Assembly (NCBI RefSeq): GCF_002813755.1
Contig: NZ_CP018061.1
Coordinates: 1,354,001 to 1,418,000 of the forward strand
Direction: 5' to 3'
From: Enterococcus mundtii
GTDB taxonomy: Bacteria; Bacillota; Bacilli; Lactobacillales; Enterococcaceae
Length of the DNA: 64,000 bases
Shown here: positions 55,910-64,000 of the stretch, piece after piece
Numbering within the stretch: position 1 is the first letter of the stretch
Layout: every line of letters begins with the position of its first letter
The notes under the pieces: generated by a model
Seen by the model: the letters and a program-made list of their open reading frames with translations, nothing else
The model's database searches: none
Told to the model about the DNA's origin: nothing
Made by a program: the position numbers and the translations under genes

Positions 55910-56851
55910 TTACGACATCGAGCGTAATTTCCCTCTAAATTCGTCGATTGAATGGTAGCCTTTTTCCGCCATGATCGTCTCCAATTCTTTACTGATACGA
56001 TCAAAAATAGCTACTCCCTCTTTGTGAAGTTCCGTGCCGATCTGTAACATACTTGCGCCACATAATAAATGTTCAAAAGCATCTTGTCCATTGCGGATAC
56101 CGCCAGTACCGATGATTTTGATCTCTGGTTTCAAGCGGGTATAAAATGCCCGGACATTCGCTAACGCAGTAGGTTTGATATATTCTCCTCCAAGTCCACC
56201 AAAACCATCTTTTGGTTTGATGACGACTGTTTCACTCTCAGTATCGATATAAAGGCCATTTCCCACACTGTTGATCGAGTTCACATAGGCGATCGGGTAC
56301 TGATTCAAGATTTCCGCCATTTGATCAAAGTGGGCGAAATCAAAATAAGGAGGAAGTTTGATCCCCAACGGTTTTGAGAACACTTGAAAGACTTCTTTCA
56401 ATAAAGCTGCTGTTGCCTCGAAATCGTAAGCTAGCTGCGGTTTTCCTGGAACGTTCGGGCATGAAAGATTCAGCTCAGTGATCCCTTGGTAATCACTTTC
56501 TTCGATCAACTTCAACATTTCCAGATTTTCCTCTGCACTCATACCGGCAATCGAGAAAAACAATGGTTGTTCTTGTCCATGCTCTTTCTCGTAGGCCAAT
56601 GCATAATCCAGATAATAGGAAAAACCTAAGTTTGGTAAGCCCATCGAATTGATACTCCCCAGTGGCACATCATAATAACGAGGTTCAGGGTTTCCTGCTC
56701 GCTCATTGATGGTACAGCTTTTTGTAATGAACGCCCCCGCATTCGAATGTGCAAGTTCATCTAATTCCGCTGTAGTCATGCAATGGACACCAGAAGCGTT
56801 CATCAAGGGATTTTCAAAAGAATGATTTAAGAAAGTAGTCGTTAAGCTCAA
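55910..56851 (-). CDS. pyrD: Dihydroorotate dehydrogenase, class 1A (fumarate type)
   Basis: A 313-residue FMN enzyme of pyrimidine synthesis. The N-terminus has [12 protein letters not shown] and [34 protein letters not shown] and [14 protein letters not shown] are typical of the homodimeric PyrDA with a catalytic Cys. FMN-phosphate binding is seen in [26 protein letters not shown]. It uses fumarate rather than quinone or NAD (family knowledge). The TTG start follows AAAGGAGAG; no other pyr gene is adjacent, as expected for the enterococcal or streptococcal type. Confidence 0.93.
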   Translation of the reverse strand: MSLTTTFLNHSFENPLMNASGVHCMTTAELDELAHSNAGAFITKSCTINERAGNPEPRYYDVPLGSINSMGLPNLGFSYYLDYALAYEKEHGQEQPLFFSIAGMSAEENLEMLKLIEESDYQGITELNLSCPNVPGKPQLAYDFEATAALLKEVFQVFSKPLGIKLPPYFDFAHFDQMAEILNQYPIAYVNSINSVGNGLYIDTESETVVIKPKDGFGGLGGEYIKPTALANVRAFYTRLKPEIKIIGTGGIRNGQDAFEHLLCGASMLQIGTELHKEGVAIFDRISKELETIMAEKGYHSIDEFRGKLRSMS

Positions 56852-56934
56852 GTTATTCTCTCCTTTTAATAAAGCGTTTTTTCTAGTGTATCATTTAAGC
56901 GAACAAAATCAACAAAAATTTATCGAATGTTCGA

Positions 56935-57585
56935 TCAATCATCGATTTCTGAAGACAATACTTCTCCTGTTTGACTATTGATTTTTACATTTGTCGTTTG
57001 GTTGCCATTTTTCACTTTGACATCCCAATAAGTAGTTCCTAATTCTTTATCAAGGTCCCAATCTGTAGCAGTTCCAGCGCCAACTTTTTCAACCGCGATT
57101 TTCCCAGCTTCTTCGATCGAGATCAGATTGCTGACATCTAAACCGTCTTCTGATTTTTTCTGGCCGTTTTGTTCGTCACGATCTAATTGCTCTGGATTCT
57201 CTGCCTCAAGTTTTTCGTCCATCGCATTGATTTTCACTGAATATTCGTTTTGATCATCGACACCTTCAATTTTGTAGAAGTAGCTTCCCCAATCACTATC
57301 GAGTTCTAAGCTAGTGATTGCTGCATCTGGGTATTTGTTTTGGAATAATTCAATCGCGCGATCCGCAGAAACTTGAATATCAGGGTTTGCTGTTTGTGAA
57401 GAGGATGAATCACTAGAAGCAGCAGAACCAGCAGTTGTGCTAGATTCTTCTGTCTTATTCGTAGAAGTTACGGTCGTTTCTGACGACTGGTTGGTCGTAC
57501 TTGAAGGGGTATTTGTTTGGTTTGGCTGGCACCCCGCTAAAAGTAGTAAAGAAAATAAGCCTGTAAAAATAACTTTTGATTTCAT
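56935..57585 (-). CDS. PepSY domain lipoprotein
   Basis: A secreted lipoprotein of 216 residues. The ATG behind AAAGGAG gives a signal peptide ending at LLAGC; the longer frame adds 24 residues without a ribosome binding site. A Ser/Thr-rich linker (~25-75) is followed by two PepSY repeats: DRAIELFQNKYPDAAITSLELD and SIEEAGKIAVEKVGAGTATDWDLD. PepSY domains often restrain secreted proteases or sense signals at the envelope (family knowledge). Confidence 0.88.
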   Translation of the reverse strand: MKSKVIFTGLFSLLLLAGCQPNQTNTPSSTTNQSSETTVTSTNKTEESSTTAGSAASSDSSSSQTANPDIQVSADRAIELFQNKYPDAAITSLELDSDWGSYFYKIEGVDDQNEYSVKINAMDEKLEAENPEQLDRDEQNGQKKSEDGLDVSNLISIEEAGKIAVEKVGAGTATDWDLDKELGTTYWDVKVKNGNQTTNVKINSQTGEVLSSEIDD

Positions 57586-57693
57586 AACAATTCTCCTTTT
57601 TATTAGGTATCTATTCTCAGTATAACGAAAAGAGTGAATACTGTCAGCCGATACCATGAAAAATCGGTCTACAGTCTGATTTTAAAAAAAAAG

Positions 57694-57734
57694 AAGAACC
57701 TGTTTTTACGTAAAAAAGTAAAAACAGGTTCTTT
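57694..57734 (-). terminator. Terminator after cfa
   Basis: AAGAACCTGTTTTTAC and its complement with an 8-base loop. It lies about 35 bases past the cfa stop. Confidence 0.85.
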
Positions 57735-57767
57735 TCATTTAAATAAAAAAAACAAAAAATTAGTTAG

Positions 57768-58934
57768 TTATTTTCGATGCATTGGGATCGAATTGTTCCC
57801 TGGATGGACTAACAAGTACTGGATCACATCGATATTGCTCGATTCAAAGGATGCGGCACAGGCTTGTAAATAAAGATCCCACATACGATAGAACCGATCA
57901 CCCATCTCCTGAGTCACCTGCTCTTGAACCGCATGGAAACGTTGTGTCCAATGTTGTAATGTCCATTGGTAATCACGACGTAAACTTTCTAAGTCGATCA
58001 CTTGTAGATCGTTTTCCGTGATATCCTTAATCAGTTCCGTCACACCTGGTACATAACCGCCAGGGAAAATATATTTATTGATCCACGCATTCGTTGCACC
58101 ACCTTGTTGTCGGCTGATTCCATGGATCAAAGCAGTTCCTTTAGGTTTCAACAAATCTTTGACTACTTTGAAATATTCAGGTAGATTTTCTGACCCTACG
58201 TGTTCGAACATCCCCACACTGGTGATATGATCGAAAGTCTCCCCTTTCAACTCACGGTAATCCATTAGAAACACACGACATTGGTCTTCTAGATGCTCTT
58301 CTTTGATTTTATTGGTGATGAAGTTGTATTGTTCTTCACTAAGAGTAATACCAGTCGCTTTGACATGATATTCTTTTGCAGCAGTAAATAGTAACGTTCC
58401 CCAGCCACAACCAATATCCAAGAGGGATTCCCCTTCTTTGATAAATAGCTTATCTAAAATATGATGGACTTTATTGATCTGTGCTTGCTCCAGACTATCT
58501 TCTGGAGTTTTGAAATAAGCACAAGAATACGTCAACGTTGAATCAAGCCATAAGCGATAAAAATCATTGCCTAAGTCATAATGAGCATGGATATCCGCTT
58601 TATTTTGTTGCTTTGTGTGTTTCTCTTTTTTTGGTAACCACTTCAGATAATCTTTGCTACGCAAGAAACTATCGGTATGACTGTAAGCATCATTGATCAA
58701 TGATTGGATGTTTCCTTCGATTTCAATGCGATGATCCATATAAGCTTCCCCTAAAGAAAGAGAAGCATTTCTAGTCAACTCTTTGATTGGGATCTCTTCA
58801 TTGAACGTGATCTTGATTTGCGGAGGGTTATCGGTATCCCCATACTGCTTCGTCGTTCCATCCCAATATGTGACTTCTACTGGAAGTGAAAAAGAGTGCG
58901 AAAATAGTTGATGATAAATTGTTTTTTCTAACAT
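57768..58934 (-). CDS. cfa: Cyclopropane-fatty-acyl-phospholipid synthase
   Basis: A 388-residue SAM-dependent methyltransferase that adds a methylene bridge to unsaturated fatty acids in membrane phospholipids. The SAM motif [15 protein letters not shown] lies near ~172; SVGMFEHVG and FPGGYVPG follow, as in Cfa. The N-terminal ~110 residues form the Cfa lipid-binding domain. AGGAGG precedes the ATG. Monocistronic with its own terminator. It is normal in length and completeness. Confidence 0.93.
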   Translation of the reverse strand: MLEKTIYHQLFSHSFSLPVEVTYWDGTTKQYGDTDNPPQIKITFNEEIPIKELTRNASLSLGEAYMDHRIEIEGNIQSLINDAYSHTDSFLRSKDYLKWLPKKEKHTKQQNKADIHAHYDLGNDFYRLWLDSTLTYSCAYFKTPEDSLEQAQINKVHHILDKLFIKEGESLLDIGCGWGTLLFTAAKEYHVKATGITLSEEQYNFITNKIKEEHLEDQCRVFLMDYRELKGETFDHITSVGMFEHVGSENLPEYFKVVKDLLKPKGTALIHGISRQQGGATNAWINKYIFPGGYVPGVTELIKDITENDLQVIDLESLRRDYQWTLQHWTQRFHAVQEQVTQEMGDRFYRMWDLYLQACAASFESSNIDVIQYLLVHPGNNSIPMHRK

Positions 58935-59049
58935 AATGATCCTCCTAAAACAAAAATTACACTATTACGTTATACCTATTTCGCCAAAGAATCAACAGAT
59001 TACAGGTAATAAATAAAAGCTTTTTGAAAATTTCAGAAACACAAAAATA

Positions 59050-59095
59050 AAGAATGCAAGGACGGAGACATTTCTGCTTCCCCTCTTACATTCTT
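59050..59095 (-). terminator. Terminator of the mal operon
   Basis: AAGAATGcAAGGACGGAGA pairs with TCCCCTCTTaCATTCTT (one or two mismatches). It lies just beyond the stop of the last operon gene. Confidence 0.75.
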
Positions 59096-59110
59096 CATTT
59101 TTTGATTCGA

Positions 59111-59932
59111 TCAGACTTGGATCGCTTTTGAATCTTTGAAGCCAGTTTTAGCAAAAATCCATAGTAACAATAAAACGGCTATGGTCGACTGGATTCCCAT
59201 CATCAAGACAAAATCAAAATGGATGAAACCGACAAAACCAGCAATTATCGAACTCACACCTAGAACATTCAACATCAAATTTGCGCTCTCTTTAAAGTTT
59301 TTTATAGAAGAAAATTTGCTTTTTCTTGTTAGCCATAAAAAGAAGGCAGCGCCGAACAAAATCAAGCCAGTCATGATAAATAATAAAATACCCAACGTCA
59401 AACTGTAAGATAAAATGATCATCGGTCGATTACTCGCATAAAATTCATTCTCTAAAAACTGTTCAAACTCCTTAGGACTTGTCATTCTCATAAAATCAAA
59501 TGAGGAGGGATACGACATCCTATATTCTCGTGTTTGTCCATCCTCTTCTTGACGAATCGTCCAACTGGTCTCTTCAAAATTGATTGCGGCTCCTCTTTCT
59601 GCCATTTCTTCTGTTGTCAGTGCTGTTCCGATGATGACATCGTTTGTTACACTGATGATCTCAGAGTCAGCTGTTAAGCGACCGTTGGTAAGTTGTAGTT
59701 CACGTAAGCGTGCCACCCCTTCCTGATCGATCAACGTATTCACCGATAAGAATTGTTCCATCGGGATCGCCGAGACTTGATTCGTATAAAATAAAGTAAT
59801 GGGCATGACCATAAAAGAAATCAGAAACAGAAAGATCATGATAAATTTTGGCCAAGTGAGTTGTTTTCTACCTAGAAACAACTGTTTTGGACTTCTTAAG
59901 CTTGAAAAGTAATTGAGTGGGAATTTATCCAT
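59111..59932 (-). CDS. DUF1189 family membrane protein
   Basis: A 273-residue membrane protein with one N-terminal segment (~27-50) and three or four segments in the C-terminal half (~170-265), flanking a large extracytoplasmic part. It matches DUF1189, often found behind maltose transporter genes in Lactobacillales (family knowledge). It follows malG with a 12-base gap and is the last gene of the operon. The function is unknown; a role in assembly or sensing of the transporter is a guess. Confidence 0.8.
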   Translation of the reverse strand: MDKFPLNYFSSLRSPKQLFLGRKQLTWPKFIMIFLFLISFMVMPITLFYTNQVSAIPMEQFLSVNTLIDQEGVARLRELQLTNGRLTADSEIISVTNDVIIGTALTTEEMAERGAAINFEETSWTIRQEEDGQTREYRMSYPSSFDFMRMTSPKEFEQFLENEFYASNRPMIILSYSLTLGILLFIMTGLILFGAAFFLWLTRKSKFSSIKNFKESANLMLNVLGVSSIIAGFVGFIHFDFVLMMGIQSTIAVLLLLWIFAKTGFKDSKAIQV

Positions 59933-59944
59933 AGCAAACGACTC

Positions 59945-60796
59945 CTAACCTTTGGTACCGCCTGATGTCAGTCCGGTCACAAAGTTTTTTTGTAAAAAGA
60001 AGAACAATAAACATATTGGTACAGCAATCAAGATCGCTCCCGCCGCAAACAGAGAAACGCGTTGGTTGGTTACATCAGAAATAAAGGTTTGTAATCCAAC
60101 TGCGACTGTTTGATTTTCAGGCGTACGAAGTAGGAAACGTGCCAACATGAAGTCACCAAATGGTCCCATAAATGCCCAAAGCGCTTGGACTGCGATCATT
60201 GGTTTGACTAATGGCAAGACGATTTGCAAGAAAATCCTAAAGTGTCCTGCGCCATCCAATTTAGCTGATTCATCTAAATCGATTGGGACTGTATCGAAGT
60301 ACCCTTTCATCAGCCAAGTGTTCATTGGGATTCCGCCACCGATATAAATCATTGTCAGGAACCAATAACGATCCAATGCACCTAATAGAAAGGCCATCAC
60401 ATAAAAAGCGGTCAATGCTGCCATCGTTGGTACCATTTGGATCACTAGAAAGAACATCAAACTTGATTTTCTTCCGATGAAACGATAACGACTATACGTA
60501 TAACCGGCAAGTGTCACAACAGTTACTTGAATGACCATCGTTAAAACAGAAATGATCAACGTATTTTTATACCACGTGCCATACAAGGTTTCATTGAATA
60601 AGCGAGAAAAATTATTTAAGGTCCAATCACCGGTGAAATCCAAACTAAAAGCAGCAATATTCCCTGGTTTGAAAGCAGTACTAGCTGTGATCAATAACGG
60701 ATAGATGATAATGATCGACAATAGGATCAAAAACACATAAGTAAAGAAATGCGAAAGTCTCCGTTGGAACTTAGCACTCGTACTAAATTTTTTCAT
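59945..60796 (-). CDS. malG: Maltose/maltodextrin ABC transporter permease MalG
   Basis: A 283-residue permease with six membrane segments. The EAA loop that contacts the ATPase is [25 protein letters not shown] near ~190. It ends TSGGTKG, the typical MalG C-terminus. TGGAGG precedes the ATG, and the gene starts 2 bases after malF ends. No ATPase gene is in the window; these systems usually share MsmK or MalK encoded elsewhere. Confidence 0.93.
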   Translation of the reverse strand: MKKFSTSAKFQRRLSHFFTYVFLILLSIIIIYPLLITASTAFKPGNIAAFSLDFTGDWTLNNFSRLFNETLYGTWYKNTLIISVLTMVIQVTVVTLAGYTYSRYRFIGRKSSLMFFLVIQMVPTMAALTAFYVMAFLLGALDRYWFLTMIYIGGGIPMNTWLMKGYFDTVPIDLDESAKLDGAGHFRIFLQIVLPLVKPMIAVQALWAFMGPFGDFMLARFLLRTPENQTVAVGLQTFISDVTNQRVSLFAAGAILIAVPICLLFFFLQKNFVTGLTSGGTKG

Positions 60797-60798
60797 GA

Positions 60799-62097
60799 CT
60801 AGTCCTCCATTTTGAACGCATTAGTTTTCTTGAATACCAACAGAGAAACGGCAATGACGATCATCGAAATGATCAGCGTGATCGCAGAAGCCATCGAATA
60901 CTGTGGCGAGGTCCCAGTGGTCAATTTATAGATCCACGAAATCAAGATATCTGTTGATCCTGCACCACCACCGACACTTCCCGGTCCCCCATTATTGAAG
61001 AGGTAGATCATGGAGAAGTTATTGAAGTTCCCTGTATACTGCGTAATGAACGTTGGTGCTGCTACAAGAAAGATTGCTGGAAGCGTGATACTTGAGAAGC
61101 GCTGCCAAGCATTCGCACCGTCGATTTTCGCTGCTTCGTAAAGATCTTCAGAAATCGATTGTAAGATACCTGTGACCATCACATAGATGTAAGGAAAACC
61201 TAACCAGCCTTGTATCAAGATGATTGCGACTTTTGTCCAGTTCGGATCAGTTTTCCAAGGAACGGAGGCAATATCTACAAAAGGGATATTATTCAAGAAT
61301 GGAATGACTTGCGTGTTGATTGCTCCCACACTATCGTTAAAGATGTTCGAAAAACTCATGATCGTGATAAATGCTGGGACTGCCCATGGTAAAAGGAAAA
61401 TAATTCCAAAAACACGTTTAAATTTGATAAATTTCTGATGCGCAATTACTGCTGTAAATACACCTAACGTGATTTGTAAGGTAGTTGCACAAAGCGTCCA
61501 GATGACGGTCCAAGAGAATACGGCAACAAACGTGTTTCGATAAGAACTTAAAAAGAAAATACTGAAGAAGTTTTCTGCTCCCACCCAATCGATCAAACTT
61601 GCTGGTGGGATGTGTTTGAAATCATAATTTGTAAATGCTGTAAATAATGTCACTAGAACCGGAAAGATGATCGTGAAAATCATCAATAGATACGCTGGAA
61701 GCGTCAAGAGATAAGGAAAGCCTTCATCACCCACATTATGTATGACTTCCTTCATTGTTCGATTGATCTTTTTTCCTTCTTTTCTCATGACTGCGACACG
61801 TTTTGCATCTACTAGATTGATGAAATAAAAAAATAAAAACAAGGCAGTCACAATCAATTGCAAAGTTCCTTGGATCAACATAAATAATGAGTGATCTTCC
61901 ATTGGTACACTACCTAAAGTAACTAAACCAATTAAGGATTGAAAACCACCTAAAACCATTTGGATGATAAATCCGATAAATAGTGCTAAAAATACGACCC
62001 CTTTAAATACTTGACCATTTGCAAATTGACCCAATCCTGGAATGATCGAACGTAACATCGTGCCTTTGACATTGACCGCTGTATCTTCTTGTTGCAT
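60799..62097 (-). CDS. malF: Maltose/maltodextrin ABC transporter permease MalF
   Basis: A 432-residue permease. Two or three extra N-terminal membrane segments (~10-110) precede the six-segment core, as in Gram-positive MalF proteins. The EAA loop is [23 protein letters not shown] near ~330. GGGGGG precedes the ATG. It is separated from malE by about 145 bases that hold a stem-loop, which may uncouple permease from binding-protein levels. Confidence 0.92.
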   Translation of the reverse strand: MQQEDTAVNVKGTMLRSIIPGLGQFANGQVFKGVVFLALFIGFIIQMVLGGFQSLIGLVTLGSVPMEDHSLFMLIQGTLQLIVTALFLFFYFINLVDAKRVAVMRKEGKKINRTMKEVIHNVGDEGFPYLLTLPAYLLMIFTIIFPVLVTLFTAFTNYDFKHIPPASLIDWVGAENFFSIFFLSSYRNTFVAVFSWTVIWTLCATTLQITLGVFTAVIAHQKFIKFKRVFGIIFLLPWAVPAFITIMSFSNIFNDSVGAINTQVIPFLNNIPFVDIASVPWKTDPNWTKVAIILIQGWLGFPYIYVMVTGILQSISEDLYEAAKIDGANAWQRFSSITLPAIFLVAAPTFITQYTGNFNNFSMIYLFNNGGPGSVGGGAGSTDILISWIYKLTTGTSPQYSMASAITLIISMIVIAVSLLVFKKTNAFKMED

Positions 62098-62190
62098 GGT
62101 GTTGTTCCCCCCTCTTGATACTAAAAACAGGTGCTATATGTTGAAGCGCCTTTTCTATAAAATCATCTCACGTTCATCAAAGGTAAAACA

Positions 62191-62223
62191 TGGAGCTGAG
62201 AAGCAATTTCCTTCACAGCTCCA
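62191..62223 (-). terminator. Intra-operon stem-loop between malE and malF
   Basis: TGGAGCTG and CAGCTCCA arms, followed on the minus strand by TGTTTTACC, with an outer CATCAAA/TTTGATG pair. It probably acts as a partial terminator or mRNA-stabilising end, giving more binding protein than permease. Confidence 0.65.
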
Positions 62224-62241
62224 ACCTTTTTGATGATCTAA

Positions 62242-63501
62242 TTAATATTTTTGCTCAATTGCTTCGCTGATCGTCTTCACCGCGTCGTCAGCCGATTCTT
62301 TTGGTGTTTTTCTGCCTGAACCAGCATCAAACATCAAGTTTTCTGCGCCTGTCCAAACTTCTGCCATCTCTGGAATATTTGGCATTGCTTGTGCTGTTTC
62401 ATATTGTTCAATAACTGCAGTCGTCAATTCATCATTTGTGCCTTTTGCTGTTTCACGAGCCGCTTGATTGGCTGGTACTTCGTTGACCATTTCAAAGAAT
62501 TTTTCTTGGTTTTCTGTATTGGTTACATAATCTAACCATTTTTGAGCCACTTCTTTATTCTTAGAGTAGTTACTTACGACCCAACCTTTTCCTCCACCAA
62601 ATGGTTGATAAGATTCACCATTATTCAATGTTGGGATTTTTGATACGCCATAATTGATGTCGTTTTCTTGATAAGTTTGTGCTTGCCATGGTCCATCAAT
62701 GATCGCTGCTGTCTTGTTTGACATGAACTGTTGGTTGACAAAGTCGCCAGCACTCTTGATATCTTGCATTCCTTTAGGCCAAACATTTTGGAACCAATCT
62801 GTGGCATAAGTGATTCCTTCTACTGCTCCTGCATTGTTTAACCCAATTTCAGATGGGTCTGTTCCATCTTCACCAAATACATACCCACCGTAACCAGAAA
62901 TCAAGCCATATGAATAATAAAAATCAGTCCATTTTGCTAAAAATCCTGTATTCGTTCCTTCTTCAGATTCAAAATTGAAACGTTCATCTTTTGCTAACGC
63001 TTCCAAATCTTTGAAAGTTGTCGGTGCAGTGTCAACTAGATCTTTGTTATAGTATAAAACTAGTGTCTCGATAACTGCCGGTGCTCCATAGATTTTATCC
63101 TCGTACGTTACTTGAGCTTTATCCGTATCATTGTAATCTGCTTCGTTCCCCAATTTCACTTCTGCCAAATGTCCTTGTTGCCCTAATGCTCCGATCCGGT
63201 CATAAGCTGCCATCATGACATCTGGTGCTTTTCCTGCAGGACCATCTAACGCAAGCGATTCTAATTGTTCGAACATGTCTTTTTCGACTAACTTGATTTT
63301 TACGTCGTTATCTTCTTCAAATTTTGTTTTGATCTCATTGACATAATCTTTGTAGCCAGAATCGACAGAAATCGTCAATGTTTTTCCATCTTCTTCATTT
63401 GCTGCAGTTGAAGAACCGCCATTACCACAGGCAGCAAGTCCCCCGATAAACCCTAAAGATAATGCACCTAACCCGAATTTTTTTAGCAACTGTTTACTCA
63501 T
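62242..63501 (-). CDS. malE: Maltose/maltodextrin-binding lipoprotein MalE
   Basis: A 419-residue extracellular solute-binding protein of cluster 1 (SBP_bac_1/8). The signal peptide ends with lipobox LAAC. The mature part has the bilobed binding-protein pattern: EEDGKTLTISVDSGYKDYV, APDVMMAAYDRIGALGQQG, and a late AQKWLDYVTNTENQEKFFEMVNEVPANQAA. CGGAGG precedes the ATG. It is the first gene of the malEFG-DUF1189 operon, driven by a strong promoter that overlaps a cre. It probably binds maltose or maltodextrins. Confidence 0.92.
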   Translation of the reverse strand: MSKQLLKKFGLGALSLGFIGGLAACGNGGSSTAANEEDGKTLTISVDSGYKDYVNEIKTKFEEDNDVKIKLVEKDMFEQLESLALDGPAGKAPDVMMAAYDRIGALGQQGHLAEVKLGNEADYNDTDKAQVTYEDKIYGAPAVIETLVLYYNKDLVDTAPTTFKDLEALAKDERFNFESEEGTNTGFLAKWTDFYYSYGLISGYGGYVFGEDGTDPSEIGLNNAGAVEGITYATDWFQNVWPKGMQDIKSAGDFVNQQFMSNKTAAIIDGPWQAQTYQENDINYGVSKIPTLNNGESYQPFGGGKGWVVSNYSKNKEVAQKWLDYVTNTENQEKFFEMVNEVPANQAARETAKGTNDELTTAVIEQYETAQAMPNIPEMAEVWTGAENLMFDAGSGRKTPKESADDAVKTISEAIEQKY

Positions 63502-63541
63502 TTTTTTTCCTCCGATTCTATTCTATTCCTCTTACAATTTG

Positions 63542-63580
63542 ATTATATGTTTACAAAAGCTTGATTTGCAAACGCTTTCT
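63542..63580 (-). promoter_or_regulatory. malE promoter with overlapping cre
   Basis: On the minus strand, TTGCAA, 18 bases and TATAAT (perfect -10). A cre-like box, TGCAAACGCTTTCT read on the plus strand at 63567-63580, overlaps the -35 and matches the cre consensus at 12 of 14 positions by eye. This predicts repression by CcpA or a MalR-type LacI-family regulator. The whole gap to the next gene is under 100 bases. Confidence 0.8.
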
Positions 63581-63599
63581 CTATGTTACCGATAACAAC

Positions 63600-64000
63600 T
63601 TAACAAAGGATCAAAAATCCATTCGTTTGGACTTCAGCTTTGCCGTCTTTTAAGATGTCACAATTTTGGCTGAATAAAACATCATTTTCTAAATCGACCA
63701 AGTACGGTTCTGTTCCTTGATTGAAATAAGCATGAATGGTTTGCTGATCGAGATGACGAGTCAAATGAATTTGTTCGTTTTTATCGTCGACCGATCGCCA
63801 AGTCAGATCCCCTTCAATCAACACTTGTTGCACTTGTTTACGCACACAGATCAATTCTTTGACGAACCCCTTCAATTCAAGATCTTGCTGGTCCTTTTCC
63901 CAGACCATACATTTTCGACAGTCAGGATCATCATGACCTGTCATGCCGATTTCTGTTCCGTAGTAGATGCAAGGCGCCCCTTTTTGTAAGAACATGAAAG
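63600..64000 (-). CDS. GH13 glycosidase, C-terminal part (neopullulanase/maltogenic amylase-like)
   Basis: The 3' end of a gene that continues beyond the window. The visible ~131 residues begin FLQKGAPCIYYGTEIGMTGHDDPDCRKCMVWE, the barrel end typical of neopullulanase and cyclomaltodextrinase, followed by a beta-sandwich C-terminal domain. Catalytic residues lie outside the window. It is immediately upstream of malE on the same strand, in keeping with a maltodextrin utilisation locus. Confidence 0.85.
   Translation of the reverse strand, partial: FMFLQKGAPCIYYGTEIGMTGHDDPDCRKCMVWEKDQQDLELKGFVKELICVRKQVQQVLIEGDLTWRSVDDKNEQIHLTRHLDQQTIHAYFNQGTEPYLVDLENDVLFSQNCDILKDGKAEVQTNGFLILC

Noticed and set aside
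1..64000. Insertion sequences, tRNA or rRNA genes, CRISPR arrays, prophage
   Set aside because: No transposase frames, cloverleaf-like sequences, short regularly spaced repeats or phage structural genes were seen on either strand; the only recombinase-type gene is the degenerate Xer-like one.

Overview
The window looks like a chromosomal segment of a low-GC Firmicute, most likely an Enterococcus of the E. faecium/mundtii/hirae type. This is an inference from gene content and protein style: a MalEFG system with a DUF1189 gene, a fumarate-type dihydroorotate dehydrogenase, a Xer-like recombinase, lipobox lipoproteins, strong AGGAGG-type ribosome binding sites and TTG/GTG starts. No rRNA, tRNA, insertion sequence or CRISPR array was seen.

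Layout. 180-1728: an RpiR-type regulator and a histidine phosphatase. 1990-4381: a TetR regulator with an ABC ATPase and FtsX-like permease, behind a promoter that carries a perfect palindrome. 4664-10042: a surface/polyphosphate-type locus with a beta-helix lipoprotein, a DUF4956 membrane protein and a VTC-domain protein, divergent from a response regulator and histidine kinase; the shared intergenic region holds three spaced TTAA repeats. 10292-30959: an accessory block with a degenerate tyrosine recombinase and two giant paralogous genes (3091 and 3073 codons). 31462-36731: an AMP-forming ligase, a pyridoxine/HMP-type kinase with an ECF S-component, a DUF436 protein and an oligo-1,6-glucosidase. 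36911-54042: a MoxR-VWA fusion with a small partner, DegV, a polysaccharide flippase, AzlCD, a CDF transporter, a DUF4430 lipoprotein, a two-gene operon of unknown function, a DUF1846 protein, a nucleoside transporter, a guanylate-kinase-like protein, a GNAT enzyme, an sce7725-type protein and a PD-(D/E)XK-like protein. 54306-64000: an amidase, PyrD, a PepSY lipoprotein, Cfa, and the maltose/maltodextrin ABC operon with the 3' end of a GH13 enzyme.

The standout is the accessory block. The two roughly 3,080-residue proteins are collinear. Each has a conserved N-terminal hydrophobic leader, about eight diverged repeats of roughly 170 residues (shortening to about 115-145 in the last ones), a central hydrophobic segment, and a C-terminal HEITH zinc-protease motif followed by a T(D/E)DW motif that recalls aspzincins. 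Each ends with an R-E-K-R-G site and a basic tail with an almost identical last eleven residues. Between the two genes lies a decayed copy of the 3' part of the recombinase gene. This indicates that a [recombinase 3' end + giant gene] unit was duplicated in tandem. The two promoters are conserved in sequence and in distance to the start codon. I know of no described system that matches this pair; a large secreted multidomain toxin or effector family is the best working hypothesis.

Catabolite control is visible at both carbohydrate loci: cre-like sites overlap the malE promoter and the promoter of the oligo-1,6-glucosidase gene.
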